Shown piece by piece: positions 51,701-60,440 of a stretch of 64,000 nucleotides of DNA. Source of the DNA: Streptomyces endophytica (GTDB lineage: Bacteria > Actinomycetota > Actinomycetes > Streptomycetales > Streptomycetaceae); NCBI RefSeq assembly GCF_026153355.1, contig NZ_CP110636.1, positions 6,837,781-6,901,780 on the forward strand. The letters run 5' to 3'. The position numbers and the translations under genes were made by a program. Below the pieces are notes generated by a model. It was not told the origin of the DNA. It saw only the letters and a program-made list of their open reading frames with translations, and did not search any database. How positions within the stretch are numbered: position 1 is the stretch's first letter; each line of letters opens with the position of its first letter.

Positions 51701-54003
51701 CGGACGCCCTCCCCGGCTTCGGCGCCGAGCCACAGCAGATGACCCTGACCCGCGACTCACTCTCCCGCCGCCGCACCGGCCGCCGCGTGGAACAGGTCAA
51801 GGGGCAGCGTCGGCCCGTCATCCCACTGGCGAACCTGGACGACTGGCTCGACTTCGCGGAGGCGCTGTTGGGCACGCAGGATGTGCCGGGGGAGTCGCTG
51901 GTGTCGACCTTCGAGACACTGGCCGATCTTTACGCCTATGAGGAGGAATTGCCCGGCTGGATGGGCATGGACCGGTCCTATCAGCTGGTTCCGCGGTTCC
52001 TCTGGATGACGGTCGCAAAGGACGTCGCCGAGGAACAGGGTTTCTTCCATTGGGAGTTGGAGTTCGCGCAGATTTTTGCGCGGGGTGGGTTTGATCTGCA
52101 GGTGGGGAATCCGCCGTGGGTCCAGCCTCAGTGGCACGAGGATCAAGTCCTCGCGGAGCGCGAGCCATGGTTTACGCTGACTGAGAAGCCGAGCGCGGCA
52201 GAGTGGCGCCTACGTAAGGAAGAAGTTCTCAGGACATCAGACGGCAACAAGGCATACTTCCTAGACGAGCTGGCTGCGAACGCGGGGGTCGCGGCCACGC
52301 TGCGCAGTCCACTTACCTATCCATTGCTTGTGGGAACGAAGGGCGACCTCTACCGCGCGTTCATGGTTCAGGTGTGGCGGCACATGAGGCTAGGCGGCAG
52401 CGCGGGTCTTCTCCACCCGGACACACATCTCAGTGGCGTGCACGAGGGCCTCATCCGTGCCGCCGCGTATCGACACCTTCGGATTCACGCACACTTTGTG
52501 AACTCAGCAAACTGGGCGTTCGAAGACCTAGACCGTGCCCAGCAGTTCGGGATGCATATTTACGGCACAGCACAGGAGCCTGACTTCCTGCACCTCAGCC
52601 AGCTCCGCGACGCGGAGGTCCTGCCTGCCTCGCTGGCCCATGACGGAAAAGGCGCAACGCCCGGAATCAAGCACAACGGCTCATGGGACATCCGACCACA
52701 CCGCGAACGCGTGGTTCACCTTGACGCAACTTTGCTCACGAGTTGGCACGCTCTGAGCGGTTCAACAGGCGAAGCTTCGCAAACTCCTCTCCTCTACCCA
52801 ATTGTGGTAAGTGAGCAAGGCGCGATTGAGGCACTAGCCGCCTATCCCGAAACACTCGACGTATATCGTCCGCTAATTACCATTGGGTTCGATGAGGGTG
52901 CTGCCAAGAAGGAGGGGATAATCCGCTGGGGCAATCAGGCTGTCTCCGAATTGGCTGACGCTATCCTCCAAGGGCCGCACTTCGCCTCGGCGCTCCCTTT
53001 CTCTAAGGAGCCGAGAATCCCTTGCCGGAGCAACAGGGACTGGAACTCTCTCGTCCTCACTGAACTTACCGAGACATACGTCCCAGTAAGCAACTACGTT
53101 CGATCCACCGACGAGGCAACGTACCTCACGCGTCAACAAAGTTGGCTCGGAAAACCATCCGCTTCGTATTTCAGGGTGGCGTGGCGAAGGATGGTTCCCT
53201 TCAATACCAGCCGCAGCCTTCAAGCCGCCCTCATCCCTCCTGGTCCTATCCACGTAAACACCGTGCACTCCATGGCCCTGGAAAACAATCGACTCACCGC
53301 CCTGAACGCAGGATTCTGGGCAGCTCTTCCCCTGGACTATCTGCTACGAACGACGGGTCGCTCCAGCCTGCAGACTAGCGAGGCCCGCAAGATGCCCGCC
53401 CCCAACCCGGCACACCCCCTAGCCCCCGCTCTCCTCCTCCGCACCCTCCGCCTGAACGCCCTCACTACCCACTACGCTCCCCTCTGGGCGGAACTGTTCG
53501 ATCCCAAGTGGGCAGGCTACGAGGACTGGGCCAATCGCCATTGGCCCCGCCTGAAGCCGCTCGCTGCTGGCCTCAAGCCATCCTGGGAGTACGGCACTCC
53601 CCTTCGCACCGAACACGAGCGGCGGGCCGCCCTCGTCGAACTCGACGCGCTGGTTGCCGTCTGGCTGGGCATCACCGCCGACCAACTAGCAGCGATCTTC
53701 AAGTCCCACTACCCGCAGCTGTACGACTACGAGTCGGCGACCTACTTCGACGCCAACGGCCGCAAGATCGCAGGCGACTTCAACACCTACGGCCATGGCC
53801 AGACCAAGCAGGACTACCTCGATCTCCTCGCCCACCTGGAAGACCCGGAGCACACCCCACCCCCGGACGGCTACCAGGCCCCCTTCTACAAGGCGGATCG
53901 TGAGGCGGAGATGAGAGCGGCACACGCGCACTTCCAGACGCGGCTGGACACAGAGATCGCTGCTGGGCGCTGGACTGCGCCCACCTCAGGCGTCCGTGCG
54001 TAG
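48799..54003 (+). CDS. Giant adenine-specific DNA methyltransferase (Eco57I/PglX/DrmMI-like)
   Basis: 1734 aa from ATG at 48799. SAM-binding motif I is EPALGSGAFL (about 640) and the catalytic motif is GNPPWVQPQW (about 1103), giving an N6-adenine methylase of the gamma class. The N-terminal 600 residues are helical and resemble the extra domain of Type IIG/BREX/DISARM methylases; I see no nuclease motif. The part coding for about residues 1120-1540 has much lower GC (hand counts of 55% and 50% for two 60-base lines, against 68% upstream), where the target-recognition domain would lie. It is the partner of the SNF2 helicase 11 bp upstream. Confidence 0.9.
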   Translation: MTYDSLVNRGDYFSAHYLAEVLPKDLKSGLLQAWKEREEAAKPAARTGDTPEPGEPEAAVPGGGELPVTPRAGLRELRRPYFRARSFFALPEDEDGIIAVRDTDDDTLTYGSPDWRERVRTLNAEVLRALGYDAKPRTLTVERAKQPYEIPVAHAEKGLVALDCGWAAEPDAALDSAGRGRLLEEVVLDPSTTLTTGAKLASFLFACEGPPRYVLLLGGGVTVLADRAVWGEGRYLAVSLDTALQRNDTRAGGELDTVAALFGADSLRTPEEGGENPLAELVGKSAKHAVGVSGELRDGLRTSVELIANEVLARLRNQGVRPEDLGELADLGRQLTRESLRYLYRVLFLLYAEARPELGILPADYPEYQQGYGLGRLGELIADRQPVGEKARAGFYLYESLDLLFRKVQDGYRPRRTHGVESAPVDAKTSEDVGLRFEPLHSTLFEPESIRLIGADTLPDPRHDSDEALARGESVRYLDTRLRNATLYEVLHRLMITRGKKGERGGFISYAQLGINQLGAVYEGLMSYSGFIAGEELYEVAKGGDPKDGSWLVPKSKIDEYPDRVFIKRRDKHTGEDERVRHAPGSFVYRLSCRDRQTSASYYTPESLTKVTVQLALQHRLDQDGTETAARELLNWKICEPALGSGAFLNEAINQVAAEYLRRRQGELGQSIDTEQHAVELQKVKAYIALHNSYGVDLNETAVELAEVSLWLNTMHPGMEAPWFGLHLRRGNSLIGGRREVYPADRLKKGGWLGTTPERFPLADALAGEPLPEGAVHHFLLPAKEWGAVAAEKEAKALAPEAAKALGTWRKAITKSPTTKQTARLQGLARRAEYLWGLVVQRLELSERDISRRIGVWGAEDDWLRRPEVAVQREKVLGDLHAEDTPYWRLKTLMDTWCALWFWPVQEASLLNGTHEQYARAEALAERAAEFEAAGVTTAELGLAGESEAGAEAEAADEDSGVLMTWEADALPGFGAEPQQMTLTRDSLSRRRTGRRVEQVKGQRRPVIPLANLDDWLDFAEALLGTQDVPGESLVSTFETLADLYAYEEELPGWMGMDRSYQLVPRFLWMTVAKDVAEEQGFFHWELEFAQIFARGGFDLQVGNPPWVQPQWHEDQVLAEREPWFTLTEKPSAAEWRLRKEEVLRTSDGNKAYFLDELAANAGVAATLRSPLTYPLLVGTKGDLYRAFMVQVWRHMRLGGSAGLLHPDTHLSGVHEGLIRAAAYRHLRIHAHFVNSANWAFEDLDRAQQFGMHIYGTAQEPDFLHLSQLRDAEVLPASLAHDGKGATPGIKHNGSWDIRPHRERVVHLDATLLTSWHALSGSTGEASQTPLLYPIVVSEQGAIEALAAYPETLDVYRPLITIGFDEGAAKKEGIIRWGNQAVSELADAILQGPHFASALPFSKEPRIPCRSNRDWNSLVLTELTETYVPVSNYVRSTDEATYLTRQQSWLGKPSASYFRVAWRRMVPFNTSRSLQAALIPPGPIHVNTVHSMALENNRLTALNAGFWAALPLDYLLRTTGRSSLQTSEARKMPAPNPAHPLAPALLLRTLRLNALTTHYAPLWAELFDPKWAGYEDWANRHWPRLKPLAAGLKPSWEYGTPLRTEHERRAALVELDALVAVWLGITADQLAAIFKSHYPQLYDYESATYFDANGRKIAGDFNTYGHGQTKQDYLDLLAHLEDPEHTPPPDGYQAPFYKADREAEMRAAHAHFQTRLDTEIAAGRWTAPTSGVRA

Positions 54004-54079
54004 CGAGAGCGGCCTGAATCAAGTCTGCCCCTGGCACGCTGTCAGGGGCAGACCGTCAGCGCCCGACCAGCACACGCAT

Positions 54080-54343
54080 CTACCGGACGGCGAAGCTGAC
54101 GAACGCCATCCAGGTGGCAGCACCGACCGCAAGCCCGGGGCGGGCTATGTCCTTAGAGTCCCGGACACGGACGACCTGAGGGCAAGCGACCGCCTCGACG
54201 CACTCTCCGCTGCTACCGGTGCTGTAGCTGGACCTGGGCCACTCCATGGCAACCTCGATGCACTCGCCACCGTCTCCAGCGCTGTAGCTGCTCTTGAACC
54301 AGGCAAGTTCCTCGATCTGCTTCCCCGACGTGTCCACGCTCAT
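54080..54343 (-). CDS. DUF397 domain protein
   Basis: 87 aa. It carries the DUF397 pattern W-x-KSSYS-x-G-x-x-GECIEVA, then VVRVRDSKD and a closing W-x-x-F. The KSSYS...GGEC block occurs twice (AWFKSSYSAGDGGECIEVA and PRSSYSTGSSGECVEAV), an internal duplication. Such proteins pair with XRE-DUF5753 regulators in Streptomyces (BldB/WhiJ-type systems); it overlaps that regulator's stop by 4 nt (ATGA). Confidence 0.88.
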   Translation of the reverse strand: MSVDTSGKQIEELAWFKSSYSAGDGGECIEVAMEWPRSSYSTGSSGECVEAVACPQVVRVRDSKDIARPGLAVGAATWMAFVSFAVR

Positions 54344-55251
54344 TCCTCTCCAAGCAGTCTCTCAACCAAGGCCAGTGACTCCTGCGGAGTGAGAGCCTGG
54401 GCACGAAGGCAGCCGTAGGTGGCTTCCAACTCCCGTACCTTGTTTCGTTCCGTATGCAGACGGCTGTCGCTCTGCACCTCCGTGTAGGCGATCCTCCGCC
54501 CATCCTTGACTTCCATCAAGGTGAAAGGGCCGGCGAGACCAGCGTGCTCGCCACGACTGAGCGGCATCACCTGAATGTCAACGTTGCGGGCCTGACCAGT
54601 CAGGAGGATCTGTTCCAACTGCCCCCGCCAGATCTGTCGACCCCCGATACGCCGGTGCAGCACGGCCTCCTCGATGACGAAGCTCAGATGCGGGCGTGGA
54701 CGACGCGCAAAGATTTCCTGCCTCGCCAGGCGCGCTGTAAGGCGCTGCTCGATGATCTCCTCTTCCGCAAGAGGTCGCCACATCCGGAACACAGTCCGCG
54801 CATACTCCTCCGTCTGCAGCAACCCGGGAGCCGCCTGGTTCGCGTACACATGCAGCTCCACCGCCTCGGTCTCCAACCGCGCCGCATCCCGGAAGAACGC
54901 CGGATACTGCGCCCGAGCGACCTCCTCCTTCATCTCCAGGAGGACCCCGCCCGCGTCCAGCACCTCGTCCGCCTGGTCGATGAGCCGAGGCTGCGGGATC
55001 CGCCGCCCCTGCTCGTAGGCGGCGATCGTGGACACCGAGTAGCCGACCATCGCGGCGAACTCCGTGCGCTCCAGGCCCGCCCGCAACCGGCACCGCTTCA
55101 ACTGCCGCCCGAATACCCGCAGAATGCCCGAGCCGGCCTCCGGTTCCGCCCCCGGGTCCGATCCCGGTCCCGCTTCCGCTCCCGGTTCCGGCTGTTGTCC
55201 GTCCCCGCGCCCGAAAGCGTCGCCGTCCTCCTGACCCGTCGGGTCGTTCAT
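54340..55251 (-). CDS. XRE-family regulator with DUF5753 domain
   Basis: 303 aa. After an acidic Gly/Pro/Glu leader (about 1-42) comes an XRE HTH (about 45-105; LRAGLERTEFAAMVGYSVST, YEQGRRIPQ). The DUF5753 domain follows (about 120-300; ELHVYANQAAPGLLQTEEYA, RQEIFARR, SFVIEEAVLHRRIGG, LPLSRGEHAGLAGPFTLME-like). It forms a typical WhiJ-type pair with the DUF397 protein. The true start may be a later Met, because the leader is low complexity. Divergent from the ATP-binding protein. Confidence 0.92.
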   Translation of the reverse strand: MNDPTGQEDGDAFGRGDGQQPEPGAEAGPGSDPGAEPEAGSGILRVFGRQLKRCRLRAGLERTEFAAMVGYSVSTIAAYEQGRRIPQPRLIDQADEVLDAGGVLLEMKEEVARAQYPAFFRDAARLETEAVELHVYANQAAPGLLQTEEYARTVFRMWRPLAEEEIIEQRLTARLARQEIFARRPRPHLSFVIEEAVLHRRIGGRQIWRGQLEQILLTGQARNVDIQVMPLSRGEHAGLAGPFTLMEVKDGRRIAYTEVQSDSRLHTERNKVRELEATYGCLRAQALTPQESLALVERLLGEE

Positions 55252-55397
55252 CCCGTATCACCTCCACCGGCCAACACGGCCCTGCGTCGACCGTCACGCT
55301 CCGCCCCGCCTACAGGCGCAGACGGGCCACTTACAGCAACTGCCCGTGTGCGCGTCACACCTCGTCACGCTAGGTGCAGGGCAGAAGCGTGGACCAC

Positions 55398-55909
55398 ATG
55401 AACAGCGAGATTTCCCCCGCACCGGGGCGCCGACGCACGCCCGAGCAGCCGCCGCCCCGGAAGGCTGTCGGCCCCTGGTGCACCACACCCAACACCCCTC
55501 CCCCGACCCCGAGTTCTCGATGCGGTTCACGTCCTCGCGGCGCGGTGCCCGCCTCGCCCGTCGCCTCGTGTCGTACCGGCTCGACGCCTGGGGCCACCCG
55601 TACGACGGTCACGCCAACGGGACGCTGACGCTGATCACCGCCGAACTCGTCGCGAACGCCGTGCGTCACGGGCATGTACCTGGCCGGGACTTCCACCTCC
55701 GTCTGACCGCGACAGACCGCAGGCTGCGGGTCGAGGTCACCGATACCCGCACCGAACGCGTACCGCTGCTGACCCGCCAGGAGCCGGCGGGTGATGCCGA
55801 GTCGGGGTGGGGGCTGCTCATCGTCGTCCGGATGGCGACGCGTTGGGGAGTCTCGCCGCGCGTCGGCGCACCGGGGAAGACGGTGTGGGCGGAGCTGCAC
55901 CTGACGTGA
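55398..55909 (+). CDS. RsbW-like ATP-binding protein (apparent frameshift)
   Basis: ATG at 55398 starts a typical Streptomyces N-terminus (MNSEISPAPGRRRTPEQPPP), but the HATPase part is in the -1 frame from about 55505: FSMRFTSSRRGARLARR, LITAELVANAVRHGHV (the N-box), VTDTRTE and GWGLLIVVRMATRWG. Adding one C to the run 55500-55504 joins them (about 170 aa). It belongs to the anti-sigma-factor-like HATPase_c_2 group often found beside XRE/DUF397 pairs. Without correction the protein could start at ATG 55520 inside the domain. Confidence 0.8.
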
Positions 55910-56075
55910 AGGAGGGGTGGCGCCCGCCTCCGGCCAGCTCCTTTCGCGCCAACGACCAGTGGTTTTCGGCAACGAAGGCGCCCATTGTCAGACCCACGGA
56001 CTAGTCTCGGGCGCTCCGTACGGTCGTGCGGCCGCACGACCTGTCCACGCCGCGGAAGACCCGGGGGAACGCACC

Positions 56076-56480
56076 GTGACCACCCAGCCCAACGACCTTG
56101 CCGGGTACCGGATCTCCATCGTCGACGAGGACGCCTTGCGCGCTCGCAAGGACGCGCGTGAGCTCCTCGCCGAGATCGCCGACGCCGATCCGGCCGCGGC
56201 GCTCGACATCCCCCGGCAGCGCACCCCCGGTGGCTCGGACAAGGGCGGGCTGTCGGCCGACACGGTCGGGGTGCTGATCAGTGCCGGTTCGCTGGTCGCC
56301 TCCGGGGTGCAGATCTGGTTGGCCCGGGTACCGCAGCGGACGGTTGTGGTCAGGCGGCCGGACGGCTCGACGCTCCAGATCACCGGGCGGGAGGCCCGCG
56401 AGGACGACGAGCGGATCGAGCGGTTCCTCGCGGGTGGTGGCGAGGACGGCGACGGCGACAGCGGAACCGCGGCGGGCTGA
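56076..56480 (+). CDS. EACC1-like effector-associated constant component
   Basis: 134 aa from GTG at 56076 with GGGGGA upstream. The pattern is an N-terminal alpha/beta segment (YRISIVDEDALRARKDAREL), a Gly/Ala hydrophobic helix (ADTVGVLISAGSLVASGVQI) and the strand pair RTVVVRRPDGSTLQITGREA. That arrangement fits EACC1, a small component found next to caspase, trypsin and other effectors in predicted bacterial conflict systems. It lies 6 bp before the caspase-helicase gene and is certainly co-transcribed. Function unknown; the hydrophobic helix could be membrane-facing. Confidence 0.72.
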   Translation: MTTQPNDLAGYRISIVDEDALRARKDARELLAEIADADPAAALDIPRQRTPGGSDKGGLSADTVGVLISAGSLVASGVQIWLARVPQRTVVVRRPDGSTLQITGREAREDDERIERFLAGGGEDGDGDSGTAAG

Positions 56481-56486
56481 GCGCGC

Positions 56487-59400
56487 ATGTCCGACAACGA
56501 CCGGTACGCCCTGCTCATCGGCGTGTCCACGTACGACAGCGACACCTACCCCGATCTGCCGCCCGTCCGCGCCGACCTGCACTACATGCAGGCGGTGCTG
56601 CGGAACACCGAGATCGGCATGTACAACGAACCCGCGATGGTCGCCGAGCCGACCCGCGCGGAGATGTTGCACGCCGTGGAGACGTACCTGGAGGAGCGGC
56701 AGCCGAGCGAGACGGCGCTGCTGTACTTCAGCGGGCACGGCGAGTTCTGCGAGGACGACAACCAGCTCTACTTCCTCACCCGCGACACCGATCCGGCGGA
56801 CCTGCCGGGCACGGCGGTGCCGGCGGAGTTCCTGGAGCGGATGTTGCAGTCCTGCCGCGCCGCGTCGAAGCTCGTACTGCTGGACTGCTGCTCCAGCGGG
56901 TCCGTCGTCCAGGGCTGGACCTCGAAGGGCGCCCCGGAGACGGACCGGAAGCCCGCGCCCAGCACCCTGCTGCGGCCGACCGGCGTGTACTTCATCACCG
57001 CCTCCGACGCGCTGCAGACCGCGTCGGCGATGGCGCCGCCCGGGTCCACACTCGGCACGTCCCGGTTCACCGGCGAGATCGTGGAGGGGCTGCGGAACGG
57101 GCGGATCAAGAGCGGCGGCTGGATCTCGCCGGACGAGCTGTTCGACTACCTGACGGCGCAGATGGCGCGCAACGGCGTGCCGGAGGAACAGCGCCCCACC
57201 AAGTCCACGATCCGGGCCACCCGGAGCTTGCCCTTCGCGCGGTCGGTGGCACGGCCGGTCCATCTTCCGGCGCTGCCCGGTGGCGGGACAGGAGCAGCGC
57301 CGCTCTCGCCGGCCCAGTCGAAGGCCCGGGAACAGGCCGTGCTGGATGCGCGGGAGGGCATGGACCGGCAGCGGCTGCTGCGCTACTACGCGCACTGCCT
57401 CACCGCCGAGGCGGCGGCCGGCATGCTGCCCGACCGCGACGGCGGGCGCGACTCGGAGTACTTCCTTCTGGGGAGGGGCGAGGAGACGATCCAGTCGGGG
57501 CGGGGGGCGACCTTCCCGGCCCCTACCCAGCTGCCCCGGCCGCAGGCCAAGCAGGGCAGGGCGGGCGGTGGGGCGACGCAGCAGGAGTACTGGTACGGCT
57601 ACCCGGCCGTCACCCTTCCCGTGCGCGAGGGAGGCGGCCGGGGGCGCCGTACACCGGTGCACCTCGCGCCGCTGCTGATCCAGCAGATGGAACTCGCCCC
57701 GGACGAGAACGGCCGGGACGTGCTCCGCCCGACCGGGGTGCCGTCCCTGCACACCGGCGTTCTCGCGGAACTGCTGGACGCGGACAATGCGGCCGCCCTC
57801 GTCGCCCGCTGGCAACCGACCTGGCAGGAGGGCAACGAGGCGCAGATGCTCCAGGCCGTACGGCAGTTGCTGGAGGAGCTGGAGCTGCCGGAGCTGGAGC
57901 CGCTCGTTCCGTCCGCGCTCAGTGAGCGGACGGTGATGCAGGCGCTGCGGCCCGGCGCGCACAACGCGGCGGTGCTGCTGGTGCCGTCGGCTGCGGAGGC
58001 GAACGCCACGCAGGCGCTGGTGGACAACCTGCTCCAGATGTCGACGCGGACCGAGCAGATCCCCGGCACCGCGCTGGACGCGCTGCTGAGCGGCGGTGCG
58101 GCGGACACTGCGGCGGAGTCCGCGGCCGTGGTGGTGGCGCCGGGGCCGTGCAACGAGAGCCAGGAGCTGGTGGTCTCCTCCGCGATGAAGCAGGCGCTGA
58201 CGGTGGCGACGGGCCGCCCGGCACGGGCAAGAGCGAAGTGGTCACGGCCGTCGTCGCCACCTGTGTCGCCGCGGGACAGTCCGTGCTGGTCGCGTCCACG
58301 AACAACGAGGCGGTGAACGTCGTCGCCGAGCGCTGCGACGCGATCGCGCCGGGGCTGTTGATGCGGACGGGCAACAAGGAGGCGTTGGAGCGGGAGGCGG
58401 AGAAGCTGGAGCGGCTGCTCGGCGAACCCGCCCAGGCACCGCGGCGGGGCTCGGCCACCGTGGGCGGGGCACTGCGCAACGCCCGTGCACGGGCTGCCGG
58501 GCATCAGGCGGAGGCGGAACGTCGGGTCGGCGAGGAGGGGCAGCTGCTGGAGCTGCTCCGGGACCGGGAGGAACGGGCAGCCGCGCTGGAGCTGCCGTTG
58601 ACGCTGCTGGAGGGTGCCTGGGCGGCGCGGGCGCACGGGGACGGCGTGGCGGCGCTGGGCCGTTGGGAGGGCAGGGCCCGGAAGGCGGCCGGGGCCCGCT
58701 GGTGGCTGCTCGGCGGGTGGCGCAGGGCGCGGGCACTGGCCGCGCTGGTCGCGGCGGACGGTACCCCGGAGAGCGACGGCCCGCCGTGGCCGGGGTGGGC
58801 GACCGGGCGGCCCGTACCGCCGGAGCTGCTGGCGGACCTGGCGGACGCGGTGGCCGTGGAGCGCCGACTGCGGGAGCTCGTACCGCGGCACTCCGGATGG
58901 GACGAGGAAGGGCTGAAGCAGTCGCGGCTGGAGACGGCGGCTGCGCTGTCGGAGCTGTCCGCTGAGCTGTCCGGGGCGGTGTCGGCGGAGGTCCTGGCGC
59001 GGGCGCGGGGGCTGATGGGACAGCGGCTCCAGGCGCTCCGGGCGCGGTCCGGGTTCCAGAGGAGCCAGCGGAACCTGATGGCGCACCTCAAGGGCTGGGC
59101 GATCAGCACCCACTCGGTGCGGCAGCTCGAACTCACCCCGAAGCTGTTCGACCTCGTCGTCATCGACGAGGCCAGCCAGTGCTCCGTACCGTCGGTGCTG
59201 CCACTGCTCTTCCGGGCCCGGCGGGCGCTGATCATCGGTGACCCGATGCAGCTGGCCCACATCGCAGGCATCGCCCAGCAGGGGGAGCGGCAGGCGCGGG
59301 TCCGGACCGGGCTCAGCGCGGCGCAGTTGGAGCACCACCGGCTCACCTACCACCTGTACTCCGCGTACCACGCGGCGGCGCAGCACGGTGACACCGCCCT

Positions 59401-60403
59401 GCTGCTCGACGAGCACTACCGGTGCCATCCCGAGATCGCCGATGTCGTCAACGGGCATTGCTACGCGGGCCAGTTGCAGGTGCTCACCGACGTACGGCGG
59501 CAGATCCCCGCGCTGGACCCGGTGGGGTCGGCCGGTCCGGCGCCGGTGCTGGGCTGGGTGGAGGTGCCGGGTGGCGAGTCGGCGCGGGGTGGTGGCGGGC
59601 GGTCCTGGCGCAATGCCGCCGAGGCCGGTGCCGTGCGGCGGGTGGTGGACGCCCTGCTCGCGCGGCTGCCGCAGGACGCGACGGTGGGCGTGGTGACGCC
59701 GTTCCGGGCGCAGAAGGAGGCCCTGGCGCGGGTGTGGCGCGACGACGACCGGGTGCGGGTCGGCACGGTGCACGCGTTCCAGGGCGGGCAGCGCGATGTG
59801 ATGGTGCTGAGCCCGGTGGCCACGCTGAACACCCCGCCGAGGACGACGCACTGGGTGGCGAGCCAGGTCAACCTGTGGAACGTGGCGGTCACCCGTGCCA
59901 AGTCGCAGCTGATCACGGTGGGCAGCCATGCGTTCTGGCAGGGGCAGAGCGGGTTGCCGGCGATGCTCGCCGCGCGCTCGGTGCCGCTGGGCGCGGCACC
60001 TGGCGGTGGCCACACCCCGGGCGCCGGGGACGGCGTCGGCGGGGTGCAGGGTACGGCCGGCCCGGGAACGGCGTGGCGGGAGGAGCTCACCGACCGGCTT
60101 CAGCAGTACCTCGCCGGGCGCGGGGTCACCGAGCTGGAGCGCGCGGCGGCGGTCGGCGGCCACCCGGTGGACCTCCTGTTCACGGTGGACGGGGAGAACA
60201 CGGCGGTGCTGATCGACACCGGTCCGCCGCCGGGCCGGGCCCCGGCCCGGCACCTCCGGCTGACGCACGCCCGCGGTGACCTGCTGACCGGACTGCCGTC
60301 CGGCGGTCACGGGGCGAAGACATGCGAGGTGGGCCGGACGGTGCGGGTGCCGGCGTGGCGGATCCTGGCGGGTGCCGACGCGCTGGAGTCGTTGTTCGGC
60401 TGA
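56487..60403 (+). CDS. Caspase-like peptidase fused to superfamily 1 helicase (apparent frameshift at the Walker A)
   Basis: Restored length about 1305 aa. Residues about 1-230 are a C14 caspase: LLIGVSTYDSD, LLYFSGHGEF (His 84) and LVLLDCCSSG (Cys 135). A variable middle runs to about 570. The frame then reads VATGRPARA where the -1 frame reads GPPGTGKSE; one extra base near 58206-58216 rebuilds A-T-G-P-P-G-T-G-K-S. Helicase motifs follow: VVIDEASQCS, IGDPMQLAHI, LDEHYRCHPEIADVV, TPFRAQKEAL, VHAFQGGQRDV and NVAVTRAKSQ, as in UPF1/DNA2-type enzymes. The last 110 residues (HPVDLLFTVDGENTAVLIDT) look like a degenerate restriction-nuclease fold. It is the likely effector of an EACC1 system. Confidence 0.82.
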
Positions 60404-60440
60404 GCCGGTGCAAGCCCGGGGTGGAAGGGAACGCGGCCGG

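Noticed and set aside
44381..54003. A BREX/Pgl type 2 locus (kinase plus adenine methylase plus helicase)
   Set aside because: No PglZ phosphatase, PglY ATPase or PglW-type long kinase is present; the kinase is a short ordinary one and the helicase is of SNF2 type.
58148..60403. Separate helicase gene starting near 58148
   Set aside because: Its upstream residues lack a ribosome-binding site, and the Walker A Gly-Pro-Pro lies just where the caspase frame breaks; a single added base joins the two perfectly, so one fused gene is the better reading.
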